Of a DNA stretch of 64,000 nt, positions 15,731-23,725 are shown one piece after another. This DNA is from Chloroflexota bacterium. GTDB lineage: Bacteria > Chloroflexota > Dehalococcoidia > UBA2979. The notes under the pieces are model-generated. The model ran no database searches. It was not told the origin of the DNA and saw only the letters and a list, made by a program, of their open reading frames with translations. A program made the translations under genes and the position numbers. Position 1 is the stretch's first letter, and each line of letters opens with the position of its first letter. The stretch is from NCBI GenBank assembly GCA_947479915.1, contig CANKAU010000002.1:1-64000 (forward strand), written 5' to 3'.

Positions 15731-16369
15731 ATGAATGACCGTTCGATATTGCCCGGCAATCTCAATGAGACCGAGTTTCTGCACGCATATGCGGCCACGG
15801 CGCTGCGCAAGCCGCAGGTGGTCGCAGACAACGTGCTGACGGGGATCTTCCTGACAGACGCGACGTATCGCGGCGCCCTCACGGCGCTACTCGTGCAGGA
15901 GGCCGTCGAGGCTGCGCGCCGCCTTGCGGCGGTGTGGGGCGCGCTGTCGGATCGCTCGATGCCCGTGGCACGACGGCTGGTCGACCCCCTGCCCGGGGCG
16001 GAGGCGTGGCTGCACTTCGCCGACGCGGTCGCCGAGGCCGCGCGTGCAGAGCATCCCGCCGCGTTGCTGCGTGCGATGGCGATCGACGACAGCGCGCTGC
16101 AGAGCGCACAGGAGTTGTGTGCCTTCGATGGCCTCGCGCGGTTCGAGGTGCCTCTGCGGGTCTACGAGCCGGGGCCGCCCGTGGTCGCTGTCCTCGGTGG
16201 CGGGCCGTCGGGCACCCTGCTGCTCACCAACTCCACGCCAGCCGGCGAGAACCTGGTGACGCGCATGACGCTGGCGGATGAGCAGATCGTCGCGCTGGGC
16301 GACGCGGCGGGTGACTTCGCGACGTGGGCCGCCGACTTCCTCGGCGCCTACATCGAGGGGCGCGGCTAG
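15731..16369 (+). CDS. Hypothetical protein
   Basis: A 212-residue, probably cytosolic protein starting 'MNDRSILPGNLNETEFLHAYAATALRKPQVVADNVLTGIFLTDATYRGALTALLVQEAVEAARRLAAVW'. The N-terminal half is helical and the C-terminal half contains beta-like segments ('PPVVAVLGGGPSGTLLLTNS'). No transmembrane segment or known motif was recognised. AGAGG lies 8 nt before the ATG and a TACCCT hexamer is 34 nt upstream of that start. Its stop overlaps the stop of the convergent rlmB-like gene (shared ctag). Confidence 0.75.
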   Translation: MNDRSILPGNLNETEFLHAYAATALRKPQVVADNVLTGIFLTDATYRGALTALLVQEAVEAARRLAAVWGALSDRSMPVARRLVDPLPGAEAWLHFADAVAEAARAEHPAALLRAMAIDDSALQSAQELCAFDGLARFEVPLRVYEPGPPVVAVLGGGPSGTLLLTNSTPAGENLVTRMTLADEQIVALGDAAGDFATWAADFLGAYIEGRG

Positions 16370-17088
16370 CGCGACAGCGTGGCGATGAGGATGCCCGCGG
16401 CAACGGAGACGTTGAGCGAGGTCACGTCCTCGGCCTTCGGGGCGATCTGGCAGACCTCGTCGCAGGTCTCGAGCGTGAGGCGGCGCAGGCCCTCCTCCTC
16501 GTTGCCCAGCACCAGCAGCCACGGGCGGTCGCGCGGAATGTCCTCGATGTTCTTCGTCGCGTGCTCGGAGGAGCCGAGGATCCACAGGCCCGCCGCCTTC
16601 GCCGCCTCCAGGGCGCGACGCAGGTTGGTCTCCACGGCGAACGGCACCGCCTCTACGCCGCCACTCGCCACGTCGTAGACGACGGCGGAGAGCGGGGCGG
16701 CACGGTCCGAGGTCATCACGATCCCGCGCACGCCAAAGAACGCCGCGCTGCGGAAGATCGAGCCAACGTTGTGGGGGTCCTGCAGCGAGTCGAGCGCGAG
16801 CCACAGGCCGCCCGAGGTGCCCTCGTGCCGGTACAGGGCGTCGAGGGCAATCGGGGCGCGCTCCTTCACGGAGGCCTCCGGCCCAGCCCGGCCCCCCTCG
16901 CGTTCGCGGCGACGCGGATCCGCGCGCTCGCTCTCCACGATCGGGGTGTCCCACTGCTTCGCCGCTGCCGCGACGCGCTCCCAGCCACCGGGGGCGCGGC
17001 CACCGGGCAGGCGCACGCTGAACACGTCCGCAGGGCGCGACTGGAAGGCGGCGAGGACGGCGTGGGGGTTGCGAAGCGCGAGCGTCAT
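16366..17088 (-). CDS. rlmB: TrmH/SpoU family rRNA 2'-O-methyltransferase (RlmB-like)
   Basis: A 240-residue SPOUT methyltransferase. Motif 1 is 'LDSLQDPHNVGSIFRSAAFFGVRGIVM'. Motifs 2 and 3 are 'LLVLGNEEEGLRRLTLETCDEVCQI' and 'SLNVSVAAGILIATL', with the deep trefoil-knot SAM site. An N-terminal substrate-binding domain is present ('NPHAVLAAFQ'). These proteins methylate ribose in 23S rRNA or tRNA; RlmB (G2251) is the best guess. The ATG at 17088 has a TACCGT hexamer 7 nt upstream and no ribosome binding site, so I use it over the longer ORF. Confidence 0.88.
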   Translation of the reverse strand: MTLALRNPHAVLAAFQSRPADVFSVRLPGGRAPGGWERVAAAAKQWDTPIVESERADPRRREREGGRAGPEASVKERAPIALDALYRHEGTSGGLWLALDSLQDPHNVGSIFRSAAFFGVRGIVMTSDRAAPLSAVVYDVASGGVEAVPFAVETNLRRALEAAKAAGLWILGSSEHATKNIEDIPRDRPWLLVLGNEEEGLRRLTLETCDEVCQIAPKAEDVTSLNVSVAAGILIATLSR

Positions 17089-17095
17089 GCCTCGC

Positions 17096-17101
17096 ACGGT
17101 A
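17096..17101 (-). promoter_or_regulatory. -10 hexamer TACCGT, leaderless start
   Basis: On the minus strand TACCGT is followed by 7 nt and the ATG at 17088, with no Shine-Dalgarno motif. Confidence 0.5.
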
Positions 17102-17218
17102 CAGGGCGCCTCGACGAGGCGCACCGGGCGGGCGAACGGGGCGCCGAGGGCGTCCCGGGATTCGTGCGGCGCACCACGTACACTCGATAGGCCAGCAGGA
17201 TCGTCCACTGGAGCAGCA

Positions 17219-18457
17219 ATGCACCGACTCAGCCTCGCGTTCGCGTCCGTCATGCTTGCCGCATTCGCCGCGGTCGCCCTCGTGCGCCCCACGACCGCAG
17301 CGGAGCCGGACGCGACGGCGACCGCTCCCGCTGTCTGCACGGGCAACGGGGCAACCGACGCCGCCGTGCCCGCCTGCGGGGTGCGACTGGCCGCCGCCAC
17401 CACCACCCTGACGTGGGTCAACGACCTCGCGCCGATCGAGGCGGTCCTCGCGGCGCCGCGCCTCGCGTTCCGGGGCGCGCCGCCCCGCGCCGAGGCCCGC
17501 CCGCTCGACTACCTGACGGTCTGGCAACGCGATGCAACCACCGGCGCGTGGCGCTCGTGGTCATCGAGGGGTGACGGGCCATTCGCAACGCTGCGGACCT
17601 TCGAGCCGGGCGGCACCTACACGATCGCCGCGACCGCGGAGCTCGACCTGAGTCTCGCGCCGCTGCGCGCGTCCGTGTTCGCGAAGACGCGCGTTGTCTC
17701 CATCTACGGCCACCCGGGCGTGCCGACGATGGGCGCGCTGGGCACCTACCCCTCCGCCGAGGCCGCCGCCACCGCCGTTGATGACCTCGTGCGGCAGTAC
17801 CAGGCGCTCGACGTGGCGGCGGGGCGCGACACGCGCGACATCGGCGCGCTGCACCTCATCGTCTCGGTCGCGCAGGCGGATGCGGGGTGGGACGGCACGT
17901 ATCTGGGGCGGATGACGCTCACTGAGATCCGCCCGTGGGTCGAGGTGACGCGCGCGCACGGGCAGCTGCTGTTCCTCGACGTGCAGGTCGGCTGGGCCGA
18001 CCCCGTGGCCGAGGTACAGCGCCTCGAACCACTGCTGCGCGAGGCGCACGTCCACGTGGCCCTCGACCCGGAGTTCGCGACGCGCGCCAAGGGTTGGGCG
18101 CCGGGCGAGGCGATCGGCTTCCTCACATCGACCGAGGTGAACGCGGTGCAGCGCTACCTCCTCGACCTGTCGGTGCGGGCCGCGACGACCTCGAAGGTGC
18201 TGGTGCTGCACCAGTTCCGCACCGACATGCTGTTCGAGCCCGAGCGCATCGACCGCATCGAGGGCGTGGACGTGGTGATCGACATGGACGGCTGGGGCCC
18301 GCCGGGACAGAAGCTGGACGGCTACAACGCCTTCGCGCTGGCCCCCTACTCCGAGTACGCGGCGTTCAAGCTCTTCTATCACTGGGACGTGCCCCTGCTC
18401 ACGCCCGCGCAGGTGATGGCTCTGCGGCACCCGCCCGACTACCTGATCTACCAGTGA
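17219..18457 (+). CDS. Secreted protein of unknown function, paralogue A
   Basis: A 412-residue exported protein: signal peptide 'LSLAFASVMLAAFAAVALVRPTTAAEP', an N-terminal domain of about 130 residues with a Cys pair and beta character ('DYLTVWQRDATTGAWRSW'), then a domain shared with the product at 41775. Shared blocks are 'VVSIYGHPGVPTMGALG', 'LFLDVQVGWADPVAEVQRLEPLLRE', 'ALDPEFATRAKG', 'KVLVLHQFRTDML', 'VDVVIDMDGWGPP', 'AFKLFYHWDVPLLTPAQV' and 'HPPDYLIYQ'. Alternating strands and helices with conserved acidic residues suggest a TIM-barrel-like fold, possibly glycan-active; this is inference. GGAG precedes the ATG; TACACT is at 17179. Confidence 0.8.
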   Translation: MHRLSLAFASVMLAAFAAVALVRPTTAAEPDATATAPAVCTGNGATDAAVPACGVRLAAATTTLTWVNDLAPIEAVLAAPRLAFRGAPPRAEARPLDYLTVWQRDATTGAWRSWSSRGDGPFATLRTFEPGGTYTIAATAELDLSLAPLRASVFAKTRVVSIYGHPGVPTMGALGTYPSAEAAATAVDDLVRQYQALDVAAGRDTRDIGALHLIVSVAQADAGWDGTYLGRMTLTEIRPWVEVTRAHGQLLFLDVQVGWADPVAEVQRLEPLLREAHVHVALDPEFATRAKGWAPGEAIGFLTSTEVNAVQRYLLDLSVRAATTSKVLVLHQFRTDMLFEPERIDRIEGVDVVIDMDGWGPPGQKLDGYNAFALAPYSEYAAFKLFYHWDVPLLTPAQVMALRHPPDYLIYQ

Positions 18458-19749
18458 CCGACGCGCGACGCGTGATGTCCGTGGAAACGGCGCTGGCGCC
18501 GCTGCGCGACGGCATGCGCGTGTACCTGCACGGTGGCGCGGCGACGCCTACCCCGCTGATCGAGGGCCTCGTGGCGCGTGCTGCAGATCTGCGCGACATC
18601 GAGACGGTGTCGCTGCACCTCGAAGGCCCGGCGCCACACGTCGCACCCGCAATGGCGGGGCACATCCGCCACAACGCGCTGTTCATCAGCGCGAACGTCC
18701 GGGAGGCGGTGAACAGCGGCCGCGCGGACTTCACCCCGGTCTTCCTGCATGACGTGCCCGCGCTGTTCGCGGACGGCACGCTGCCGCTGGACGTGGCGCT
18801 GCTGCAGGTGTCCCCGCCCAACGAGGACGGCCTGTGCAGCCTCGGCGTGGCGGTCGATGTCGCGCGTCCCGCGGCGGCGGCAGCCCGCTACGTAGTCGCG
18901 GAGGTCAACGCGCGCATGCCGTTCACCCACGGCGCGTCCACGATCGCCCTCGACGCGATCGACGCGTGGGTGGAGACCGACCGGCCACTGCACGAGGTGC
19001 CTCGCACGCCGATCACGGACGAGCAGCGCGCGATCGGTGCGCACGTCGCGAGCCTCGTCGAAGACGGCGCAACGCTGCAGATCGGCATCGGCGCGATCCC
19101 GGAGGCCGTGCTGACGTGCCTCAGCGGGCATCGCGACCTGGGCGTGCACACGGAGATGTTCGCGGACGGCGTGGTGGACCTCGTCGAGGCAGGTGTGATC
19201 ACGGGCGCGCGGAAGCGCATGCACCCGGGCGTGATCGTGTCGTCGTTCGTGCTGGGGACGGAGCGGCTGTACCGCTTCGTCGACCGCAACCCCAGCGTCG
19301 AGATGTACGACTCGTCCTACACGAACGACCCGCGTGTGATCGCGGCGCACGAGGAGATGGTCGCGGTGAACTCCGCGATCGAGGTCGACCTGACCGGCCA
19401 GGTCTGTGCTGACTCGATCGGCCCGCAGTTCTGGAGCGGCATCGGCGGGCAGATCGATTTCATCCGGGGCGCCGCGCGTGCGCCGCGTGGTCGCCCGATC
19501 ATCGCACTGCCCTCGACAGCGCTCGGCGGGACACGTTCGAGGCTGGTGTCGCAGCTCGCGCCGGGCGCGGGCGTGGTGACGACGCGCGGTGACGTCTACT
19601 TCGTGGTGACGGAGTTCGGCGTCGCCGCCCTGCACGGGCGCTCCGCGCGCGAACGCGCGCAGGCGCTCCTCGACATCGCGCACCCCGCGTTCCGCGAGGA
19701 CCTCGCGCGGGAGTCGCTCGCGCTGCACGGGTTCAAGCTGCGGTTCTAG
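18454..19749 (+). CDS. Acetyl-CoA hydrolase / 4-hydroxybutyrate CoA-transferase family protein
   Basis: A 431-residue family I CoA-transferase. It has 'MRVYLHGGAATPTPLIEGL', 'LLQVSPPNEDGLCSLGVAVD', 'LQIGIGAIPEAVL', the catalytic Glu in 'VHTEMFADGVVDLVEAGVITG', and 'GIGGQIDFIRGAARAPRGRPIIALPST'. It moves CoA between acyl-CoA and acetate or 4-hydroxybutyrate-like acids. The GTG at 18454 overlaps the TGA of the secreted-protein gene (GTGA), so the two are translationally coupled; ATG 18475 is an alternative start. The pairing of a secreted protein with a cytosolic CoA-transferase is odd and may only reflect read-through expression. Confidence 0.88.
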   Translation: MTDARRVMSVETALAPLRDGMRVYLHGGAATPTPLIEGLVARAADLRDIETVSLHLEGPAPHVAPAMAGHIRHNALFISANVREAVNSGRADFTPVFLHDVPALFADGTLPLDVALLQVSPPNEDGLCSLGVAVDVARPAAAAARYVVAEVNARMPFTHGASTIALDAIDAWVETDRPLHEVPRTPITDEQRAIGAHVASLVEDGATLQIGIGAIPEAVLTCLSGHRDLGVHTEMFADGVVDLVEAGVITGARKRMHPGVIVSSFVLGTERLYRFVDRNPSVEMYDSSYTNDPRVIAAHEEMVAVNSAIEVDLTGQVCADSIGPQFWSGIGGQIDFIRGAARAPRGRPIIALPSTALGGTRSRLVSQLAPGAGVVTTRGDVYFVVTEFGVAALHGRSARERAQALLDIAHPAFREDLARESLALHGFKLRF

Positions 19750-19752
19750 CGA

Positions 19753-20247
19753 CTACTTCCCGTCGAAGGCGCGCTGCAACTCCGCGATATCCAGCTTCTT
19801 CATCTGGAACATCGCCGCGGTGGCCCGCGCGACCTTCTCCGGGTCGGGGTCGTTCAGCATTGCCTCCCAGCCGCGCGGCACGACCTGCCACGAGACGCCG
19901 AACTTGTCCTTCAGCCAGCCGCAGGCCTGCGCATCCGGGTCACCGCCCTCGGACAGGCGGTCCCAGTAGTAGTCGATCTCCGACTGATCGTCGCAGGGGA
20001 TCTCGAATGAGATCGCCTCGGTGAACTTGAACAGCGGGCCACCGTTGAGTCCGATGAACGACTGGCCGAGGAGTTCGAACTCCACGGTCATCACCGAACC
20101 GGGCTCGTGTCCGTGCTGCTCCCGGCCGACCTCCGTGAAGCGCGTCACTCCGCCCATCCGCGAGTCCTTGAAGACCGACGTGTAGAAGCGGGCGGCTTCC
20201 TCGGCGTTGTCGTCGAACCACAGGTTGGGGCGAAGCGTGAAGGCCAT
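19753..20247 (-). CDS. VOC superfamily protein, PhnB-like
   Basis: A 164-residue protein of the PhnB / '3-demethylubiquinone-9 3-methyltransferase-like' glyoxalase fold: 'LRPNLWFDDNAEEAARFYTSVFKDSRMGGVTRF', 'VMTVEFELLGQSFIGLNGGPLFKFTEAISFEI', 'YYWDRLSEGGDPDAQACGWLKDKFGVSWQVVP', and a C-terminal 'AAMFQMKKLDIAELQRAF'. The biochemical role is unknown despite the family name. A GAGAGGA motif lies upstream of ATG 20247. It converges on the CoA-transferase with a 3-nt gap. Confidence 0.9.
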   Translation of the reverse strand: MAFTLRPNLWFDDNAEEAARFYTSVFKDSRMGGVTRFTEVGREQHGHEPGSVMTVEFELLGQSFIGLNGGPLFKFTEAISFEIPCDDQSEIDYYWDRLSEGGDPDAQACGWLKDKFGVSWQVVPRGWEAMLNDPDPEKVARATAAMFQMKKLDIAELQRAFDGK

Positions 20248-20337
20248 CGAGGTGCGTCCTCTCGGTACGACGAGGGGTGGTCACATCGCAGGATAGCGGG
20301 CTGCGCTGGCGAGACCGCAACCGACCCCGGCACGCAA

Positions 20338-20364
20338 CAGGGGCAGCCGGATCGGCTGCCCCTG
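20338..20364 (-). terminator. Hairpin terminator downstream of the aldo/keto reductase
   Basis: Perfect 12-bp stem caggggcagccg/cggctgcccctg with a 3-nt loop, 44 nt past the stop of the leftward gene ending at 20408. Confidence 0.75.
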
Positions 20365-20407
20365 TGCGACGTCCGCGATGCGCTGACGGCTCGTTCGAGG
20401 AAGGCAG

Positions 20408-21349
20408 CTAGGCCTTCGTGATCTCGTCGACTTCCTTCATCTCCTCGGCGGTGAGGCGCCACTCGGCGGCAGCGGCGTTCGCGCGCACCTGCTCGGGCTT
20501 CGTCGCACCGGCGATCACACTGGCGACGTACGGCTTCGTGGCGAGCCACGAGAACGCGAGTTCCAGCAGCGTGTGGCCGTGCGCCGTCGCGAACTCATCG
20601 AGCTTCTGCGCGATGTCGAGGTTGCGCTCGGTGAAGAACTTGTCGGTCTGCATGCCCGGCGCGGCGAGGCGCGTGCCGGCGGGGGCCTCCTGGCCCGGGC
20701 GGTACTTGCCGGTGAGCATGCCGCTGGCCAGCGGGTAGTACGGGAGCAGGCTCTGCCCGTAGCGCTGGACCGCCGGGATGTGCTCCTTCTCCACGTCGCG
20801 GTTCAGCAGGCTGTACTCCACCTGCGAGGACACGAACGAGACGAAGTGGCTCGCGCGCGAGGTGAGCTCCGCCTCCGCGAGCTGCCAGCCGGCGTAGTTC
20901 GAGGAGCCGATGTAGCGCACCTTGCCGGACGACACCAGGTCGTCCAGCGCGCGCAGCGTCTCGTCGATCGGCGTGCGGGGGTCCGGGCGGTGCATCTGGT
21001 ACAGGTCGATGTAGTCCGTCTGGAGACGGCGCAGCGAGTCCTCGACGGCCTGCATGATGTAGCGGCGCGATCCGCCGGAGCGCATGGGCCCGTCGCCCAT
21101 GGGGTTGCCGAACTTCGTGGCAATCACGGCCTCGTGGCGGCGGCCCTTCAGCGCTGCGCCGAAGAACTCCTCCGACTTGCCGCGGCCGCCGTAGACGTCC
21201 GCCTCGTCGAAGAGGTTGATGCCGAGGTCGAGGGCCTCGTTCACCACGAGCTTCGTGGCGTCCGCGTCCATGCGGCCACCGAAGTTGTTCGTGCCGATGC
21301 CGACGATCGAGACCTGCAGGCCGGAGCGGCCGAGGTAGCGGTATTCCAT
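20408..21349 (-). CDS. Aldo/keto reductase
   Basis: A 313-residue NADPH-dependent reductase of the YdhF/AKR11-like group: 'MEYRYLGRSGLQVSIVGIGTNNFGG', catalytic Asp and Tyr in 'NLFDEADVYGGRGKSEEFFG', Lys in 'ATKFGN', His in 'YQMHRPD', and the cofactor loop 'SVIAGATKPEQVRANAAA'. It reduces aldehydes or ketones; the substrate is unknown. I start at ATG 21349 because the upstream part of the longer ORF is not conserved-looking; the upstream AAGGGGACTC gives a ribosome binding site. It is likely monocistronic, between two terminators. Confidence 0.92.
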   Translation of the reverse strand: MEYRYLGRSGLQVSIVGIGTNNFGGRMDADATKLVVNEALDLGINLFDEADVYGGRGKSEEFFGAALKGRRHEAVIATKFGNPMGDGPMRSGGSRRYIMQAVEDSLRRLQTDYIDLYQMHRPDPRTPIDETLRALDDLVSSGKVRYIGSSNYAGWQLAEAELTSRASHFVSFVSSQVEYSLLNRDVEKEHIPAVQRYGQSLLPYYPLASGMLTGKYRPGQEAPAGTRLAAPGMQTDKFFTERNLDIAQKLDEFATAHGHTLLELAFSWLATKPYVASVIAGATKPEQVRANAAAAEWRLTAEEMKEVDEITKA

Positions 21350-21468
21350 GAGAGTCCCCTTCTGCGGTGCGTGTGCGGGCGAGCCACCATCAGGCGGCTC
21401 TGCCGAGCGCAGGTGCACCGGTGCGTGCTGTCTTGGGCGCGCCGAGTATACCCCCGCCCGACAGCAGA

Positions 21469-21492
21469 AAGCCCCGCCTTTCGGCGGGGCTT
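21469..21492 (-). terminator. Hairpin terminator downstream of the FmdB-type gene
   Basis: 10-bp stem aagccccgcc/ggcggggctt with a TTTC loop, 47 nt past the leftward gene ending at 21539. On the minus strand the stem is followed by TCTGC, so the U-tract is poor. Confidence 0.7.
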
Positions 21493-21538
21493 CACGTCTG
21501 CATCAGCACTGCCGAGGCGGGAGCGCCGCCCGAGGGGG

Positions 21539-22045
21539 CTAGTCGTTGTTGAGCTTCTTCTTGGCCATCTCGCGCTCGGCCTTGAACGCGGTCTGCTTCG
21601 CGCGTTCCTCCGTGCGGGAGCCGCGGGTAGTCGCCATGCGCTTCTTGATGTCCTGCTCCTTGCGGACGGTGTCATCGATCACGCGCGCGCGGATCTCCGG
21701 GTCGACGTGCTTCTTCGCCTCCTGCAGGAGCTCGTAGGTCTCGATGTCCTCGATGCTCGGGCGCTCGGTCGGCTCGGGCGGGTTGAGCTCCGGGTGGCTG
21801 AAACCGTCGCTCGGCCCGGAGATCGGCGCGGATACGCGCTTGCCGAAGTGGTAGAACGACCCATCGTCCGGGATCCGGCGCGGGTACCCATCGCGGTACG
21901 TGAACATCGCGAATTCGCGCGAGACGATGCGCTTCGCGTCCTCGTCGCACTCGGGGCACGGCTGATCCATCGACGCCTGCTTCGCGGGGCGCAGCAGCTC
22001 GAAGACGCCGTTGCAGTCAGCGCAGTAGTACTCGTAAAGCGGCAT
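21539..22045 (-). CDS. FmdB family zinc-ribbon protein
   Basis: A 168-residue protein with an N-terminal FmdB/CxxC_CxxC zinc ribbon: 'MPLYEYYCADCNGVFELLRPAKQASMDQPCPECDEDAKRIVSREFAMF'. A charged tail of about 110 residues is rich in Lys/Arg/Glu ('RARVIDDTVRKEQDIKKRMATTRGSRTEERAKQ') and probably helical. The ribbon likely binds Zn and may contact nucleic acid; the function is not established. GGAGGGA sits 7 nt before the ATG. The tail is longer than in the usual ~70-110-residue members. Confidence 0.88.
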   Translation of the reverse strand: MPLYEYYCADCNGVFELLRPAKQASMDQPCPECDEDAKRIVSREFAMFTYRDGYPRRIPDDGSFYHFGKRVSAPISGPSDGFSHPELNPPEPTERPSIEDIETYELLQEAKKHVDPEIRARVIDDTVRKEQDIKKRMATTRGSRTEERAKQTAFKAEREMAKKKLNND

Positions 22046-22075
22046 AGGTGGTCCCTCCCCCTGTGAACCGTCAGT

Positions 22076-22627
22076 CTACCTGACCGCTGCGTCCCCGGGG
22101 GCGCCCAACGCCGTCCGGTACGCCTCGTAGGTTCCGGCGTCGAAGCACGCGAACACCACACGGCGCGGGAGCGCCTCCACGGCCAGGTGGCCGCGCACCT
22201 CGCGCAGCACGATCGGCAGCGCGCGCTCCAGCGGGAATCCGTACGCCCCCGTGGCGATCGAGGGGAACGCGACGCTTTCCGCGCCCAGCGCCCGTGCGTG
22301 CATGAGCGAGTGCCGATAGCACGAGGCGAGCGTCACGTCCTCGCCTCGGCGGCCGCCGTTCCAGATGGGGCCGACGGTGTGGATCACCCACCGCGCGGGC
22401 AGGTCGTACCCGGCGGTCACCTTCGCCTCGCCGGGCTCGCAGCCCCCCAGCAGGCGGCACTCCGCCAGCAGCCGTGGCCCCGCGGCGCGGTGGATCGCGC
22501 CGTCCACGCCGCCCCCGCCCAGCAACGAGGCGTTCGCCGCGTTCACCACCGCGTCCACCTGCAGCGTCACGATGTCGGCCTGTACGACCTCGATGCGATC
22601 CTGCCAGCGTTCCGCTTCGATGCTCAC
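22076..22627 (-). CDS. Macrodomain protein (O-acetyl-ADP-ribose deacetylase-like)
   Basis: A 183-residue protein that is essentially one macrodomain: '[46 protein letters not shown]', '[13 protein letters not shown]', and '[17 protein letters not shown]'. These are the ADP-ribose-binding loops of the MacroD/YmdB type. It probably removes ADP-ribose or acetyl from O-acetyl-ADP-ribose. The GTG start at 22627 is preceded by GGAGG with 5-nt spacing. It is divergent from the small DUF2795-like gene. Confidence 0.92.
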   Translation of the reverse strand: MSIEAERWQDRIEVVQADIVTLQVDAVVNAANASLLGGGGVDGAIHRAAGPRLLAECRLLGGCEPGEAKVTAGYDLPARWVIHTVGPIWNGGRRGEDVTLASCYRHSLMHARALGAESVAFPSIATGAYGFPLERALPIVLREVRGHLAVEALPRRVVFACFDAGTYEAYRTALGAPGDAAVR

Positions 22628-22731
22628 CTGGACCTCCGACTCAATGTTATGTCTTACTGAGCGGATCGCGGAAGACGGCAGACGCGCGCGTATCCGGCGA
22701 TCTCGGTAGGATGCGCTCGGAGGTACCGACC

Positions 22732-22968
22732 GTGAAGCCACACGCTGCCAAGGGCGACTACGAAGCCGCGTTCAAGGGGTTCACCTACCCGATCTCTCGC
22801 GCCGCCGTCTTCAACCGCGGGCGCGACAAGGGCGGCATCGACCGCGAGGTCGGCTACGTGCTCTCCCTGCTCCCCGAGGGGAAGTTCGCGAACGAGGACC
22901 AGCTGAAGGAAGCCGTGCGCAACGTCTACCGCGCACAGGGCGTCGAGGACGCCGCACTGCCGCTCTAG
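22732..22968 (+). CDS. Small DUF2795-like protein
   Basis: A 78-residue protein: '[64 protein letters not shown]'. The pattern of a short helix, 'FPISR', '[15 protein letters not shown]' and a final helix resembles DUF2795, a small domain common in GC-rich bacteria; the match is tentative. GGAGGT at 22719 precedes the GTG by about 8 nt, and TAGGAT lies at 22706. The ATG at 22711 is an alternative. A strong terminator follows. Confidence 0.7.
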   Translation: MKPHAAKGDYEAAFKGFTYPISRAAVFNRGRDKGGIDREVGYVLSLLPEGKFANEDQLKEAVRNVYRAQGVEDAALPL

Positions 22969-22999
22969 CCGCCTCGACTTCCTCGAACACACGCAAATG

Positions 23000-23029
23000 A
23001 GAAGGGGCTCCCTCGCGGGAGCCCCTTCT
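23000..23029. terminator. Strong hairpin, bidirectional terminator
   Basis: Perfect 13-bp stem agaaggggctccc/gggagccccttct with a TCGC loop, between the convergent genes ending at 22968 and 23052. The outer ACGCA/TGCGT bases may extend pairing. Confidence 0.85.
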
Positions 23030-23051
23030 GCGTGCTGGCCGAGCCTCGACG

Positions 23052-23636
23052 CTACGAGTCGATGGAGACGAGCTGGACCTCAAAGTTCAGCGCCTTGCCG
23101 GCGAGCTCGTGGTTCGCGTCCACGGTGACGCCGTCCGCGGTGATCTTGGTGACGGTGGCGGGGCGGCCGCCCAGCGACACCCTCGAGCCGACCTGCAGGC
23201 CCTGCGGGGCCTGCGCGGCCGGGACGGTCACCACGAGGTCCTCGCGCCGCTCGCCGTAGGCGTCCTTCGGCTCGATGTGCACCTTGCGGCTCTCGCCGAC
23301 CTTGAGGCCGGTGACGGCCTGGTCGAAGCCGGCGATCACGTCGCCGGCGCCCACGGTGAACTGCAGCGGTTCGCGCCCCTTCGAGGAGTCGAACTGCTTA
23401 CCGTCGTCCAGCGTGCCCGTGTAATGCACGGACACCTTGTCCCCTGCCTTGGCCACACGGCCCTCCTGTCCCGCTTTCGCCACCGGCTTCGCGCCCGCGG
23501 CCTGTTCGGTCGCCGTTTCGGCGGGCGTGGAGGGGGCGCGGTTGCACCCCGCCAGCAGCGCGAGCGCCATCAGCGCCCACACCAGCATGGCCGCCCGGCC
23601 CGTCCCGGCGAGTCTCCCGACCACCAAGTTTTTCAT
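23052..23636 (-). CDS. FKBP-type peptidyl-prolyl isomerase, lipoprotein
   Basis: A 194-residue exported isomerase. It has a signal with lipobox 'LLAGC', a linker, then an FKBP domain: 'GDKVSVHYTGTLDDGKQFDSSKGREPLQFTVGAGDVIAGFDQAVTGLKVGESRKVHIEPKDAYG'. A SlyD-like insert-in-flap region follows ('VVTVPAAQAPQGLQVGSRVSLGGRPATVTKITADGVTVDANHELAGKAL'). It would assist folding on the outer membrane face. There is no ribosome binding site before ATG 23636, but TACCGT lies 6 nt upstream. It is divergent from orn, 89 nt apart. Confidence 0.9.
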   Translation of the reverse strand: MKNLVVGRLAGTGRAAMLVWALMALALLAGCNRAPSTPAETATEQAAGAKPVAKAGQEGRVAKAGDKVSVHYTGTLDDGKQFDSSKGREPLQFTVGAGDVIAGFDQAVTGLKVGESRKVHIEPKDAYGERREDLVVTVPAAQAPQGLQVGSRVSLGGRPATVTKITADGVTVDANHELAGKALNFEVQLVSIDS

Positions 23637-23642
23637 CAGTCC

Positions 23643-23648
23643 ACGGTA
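23643..23648 (-). promoter_or_regulatory. -10 hexamer TACCGT, leaderless start
   Basis: On the minus strand TACCGT is followed by 6 nt (ggactg) and the ATG at 23636, with no ribosome binding site. Confidence 0.5.
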
Positions 23649-23713
23649 CCGCAGGGGGGCCGCATCGTCCCCTCTCATCCGAGCGCCTGATGACGGCGGG
23701 GCGGGGAGACGCG

Positions 23714-23719
23714 TAGGCT
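23714..23719 (+). promoter_or_regulatory. -10 hexamer TAGGCT, leaderless start
   Basis: TAGGCT is followed by 6 nt (cacggc) and the ATG at 23726. Together with the opposing TACCGT box this makes a divergent pair of leaderless promoters in under 90 nt. Confidence 0.55.
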
Positions 23720-23725
23720 CACGGC

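Noticed and set aside
15887-17527. 546-aa minus-strand ORF spanning the rlmB region
   Set aside because: The translation is low-complexity Arg/Gly/Pro. The real gene in this stretch is the 240-aa SPOUT methyltransferase in another frame.
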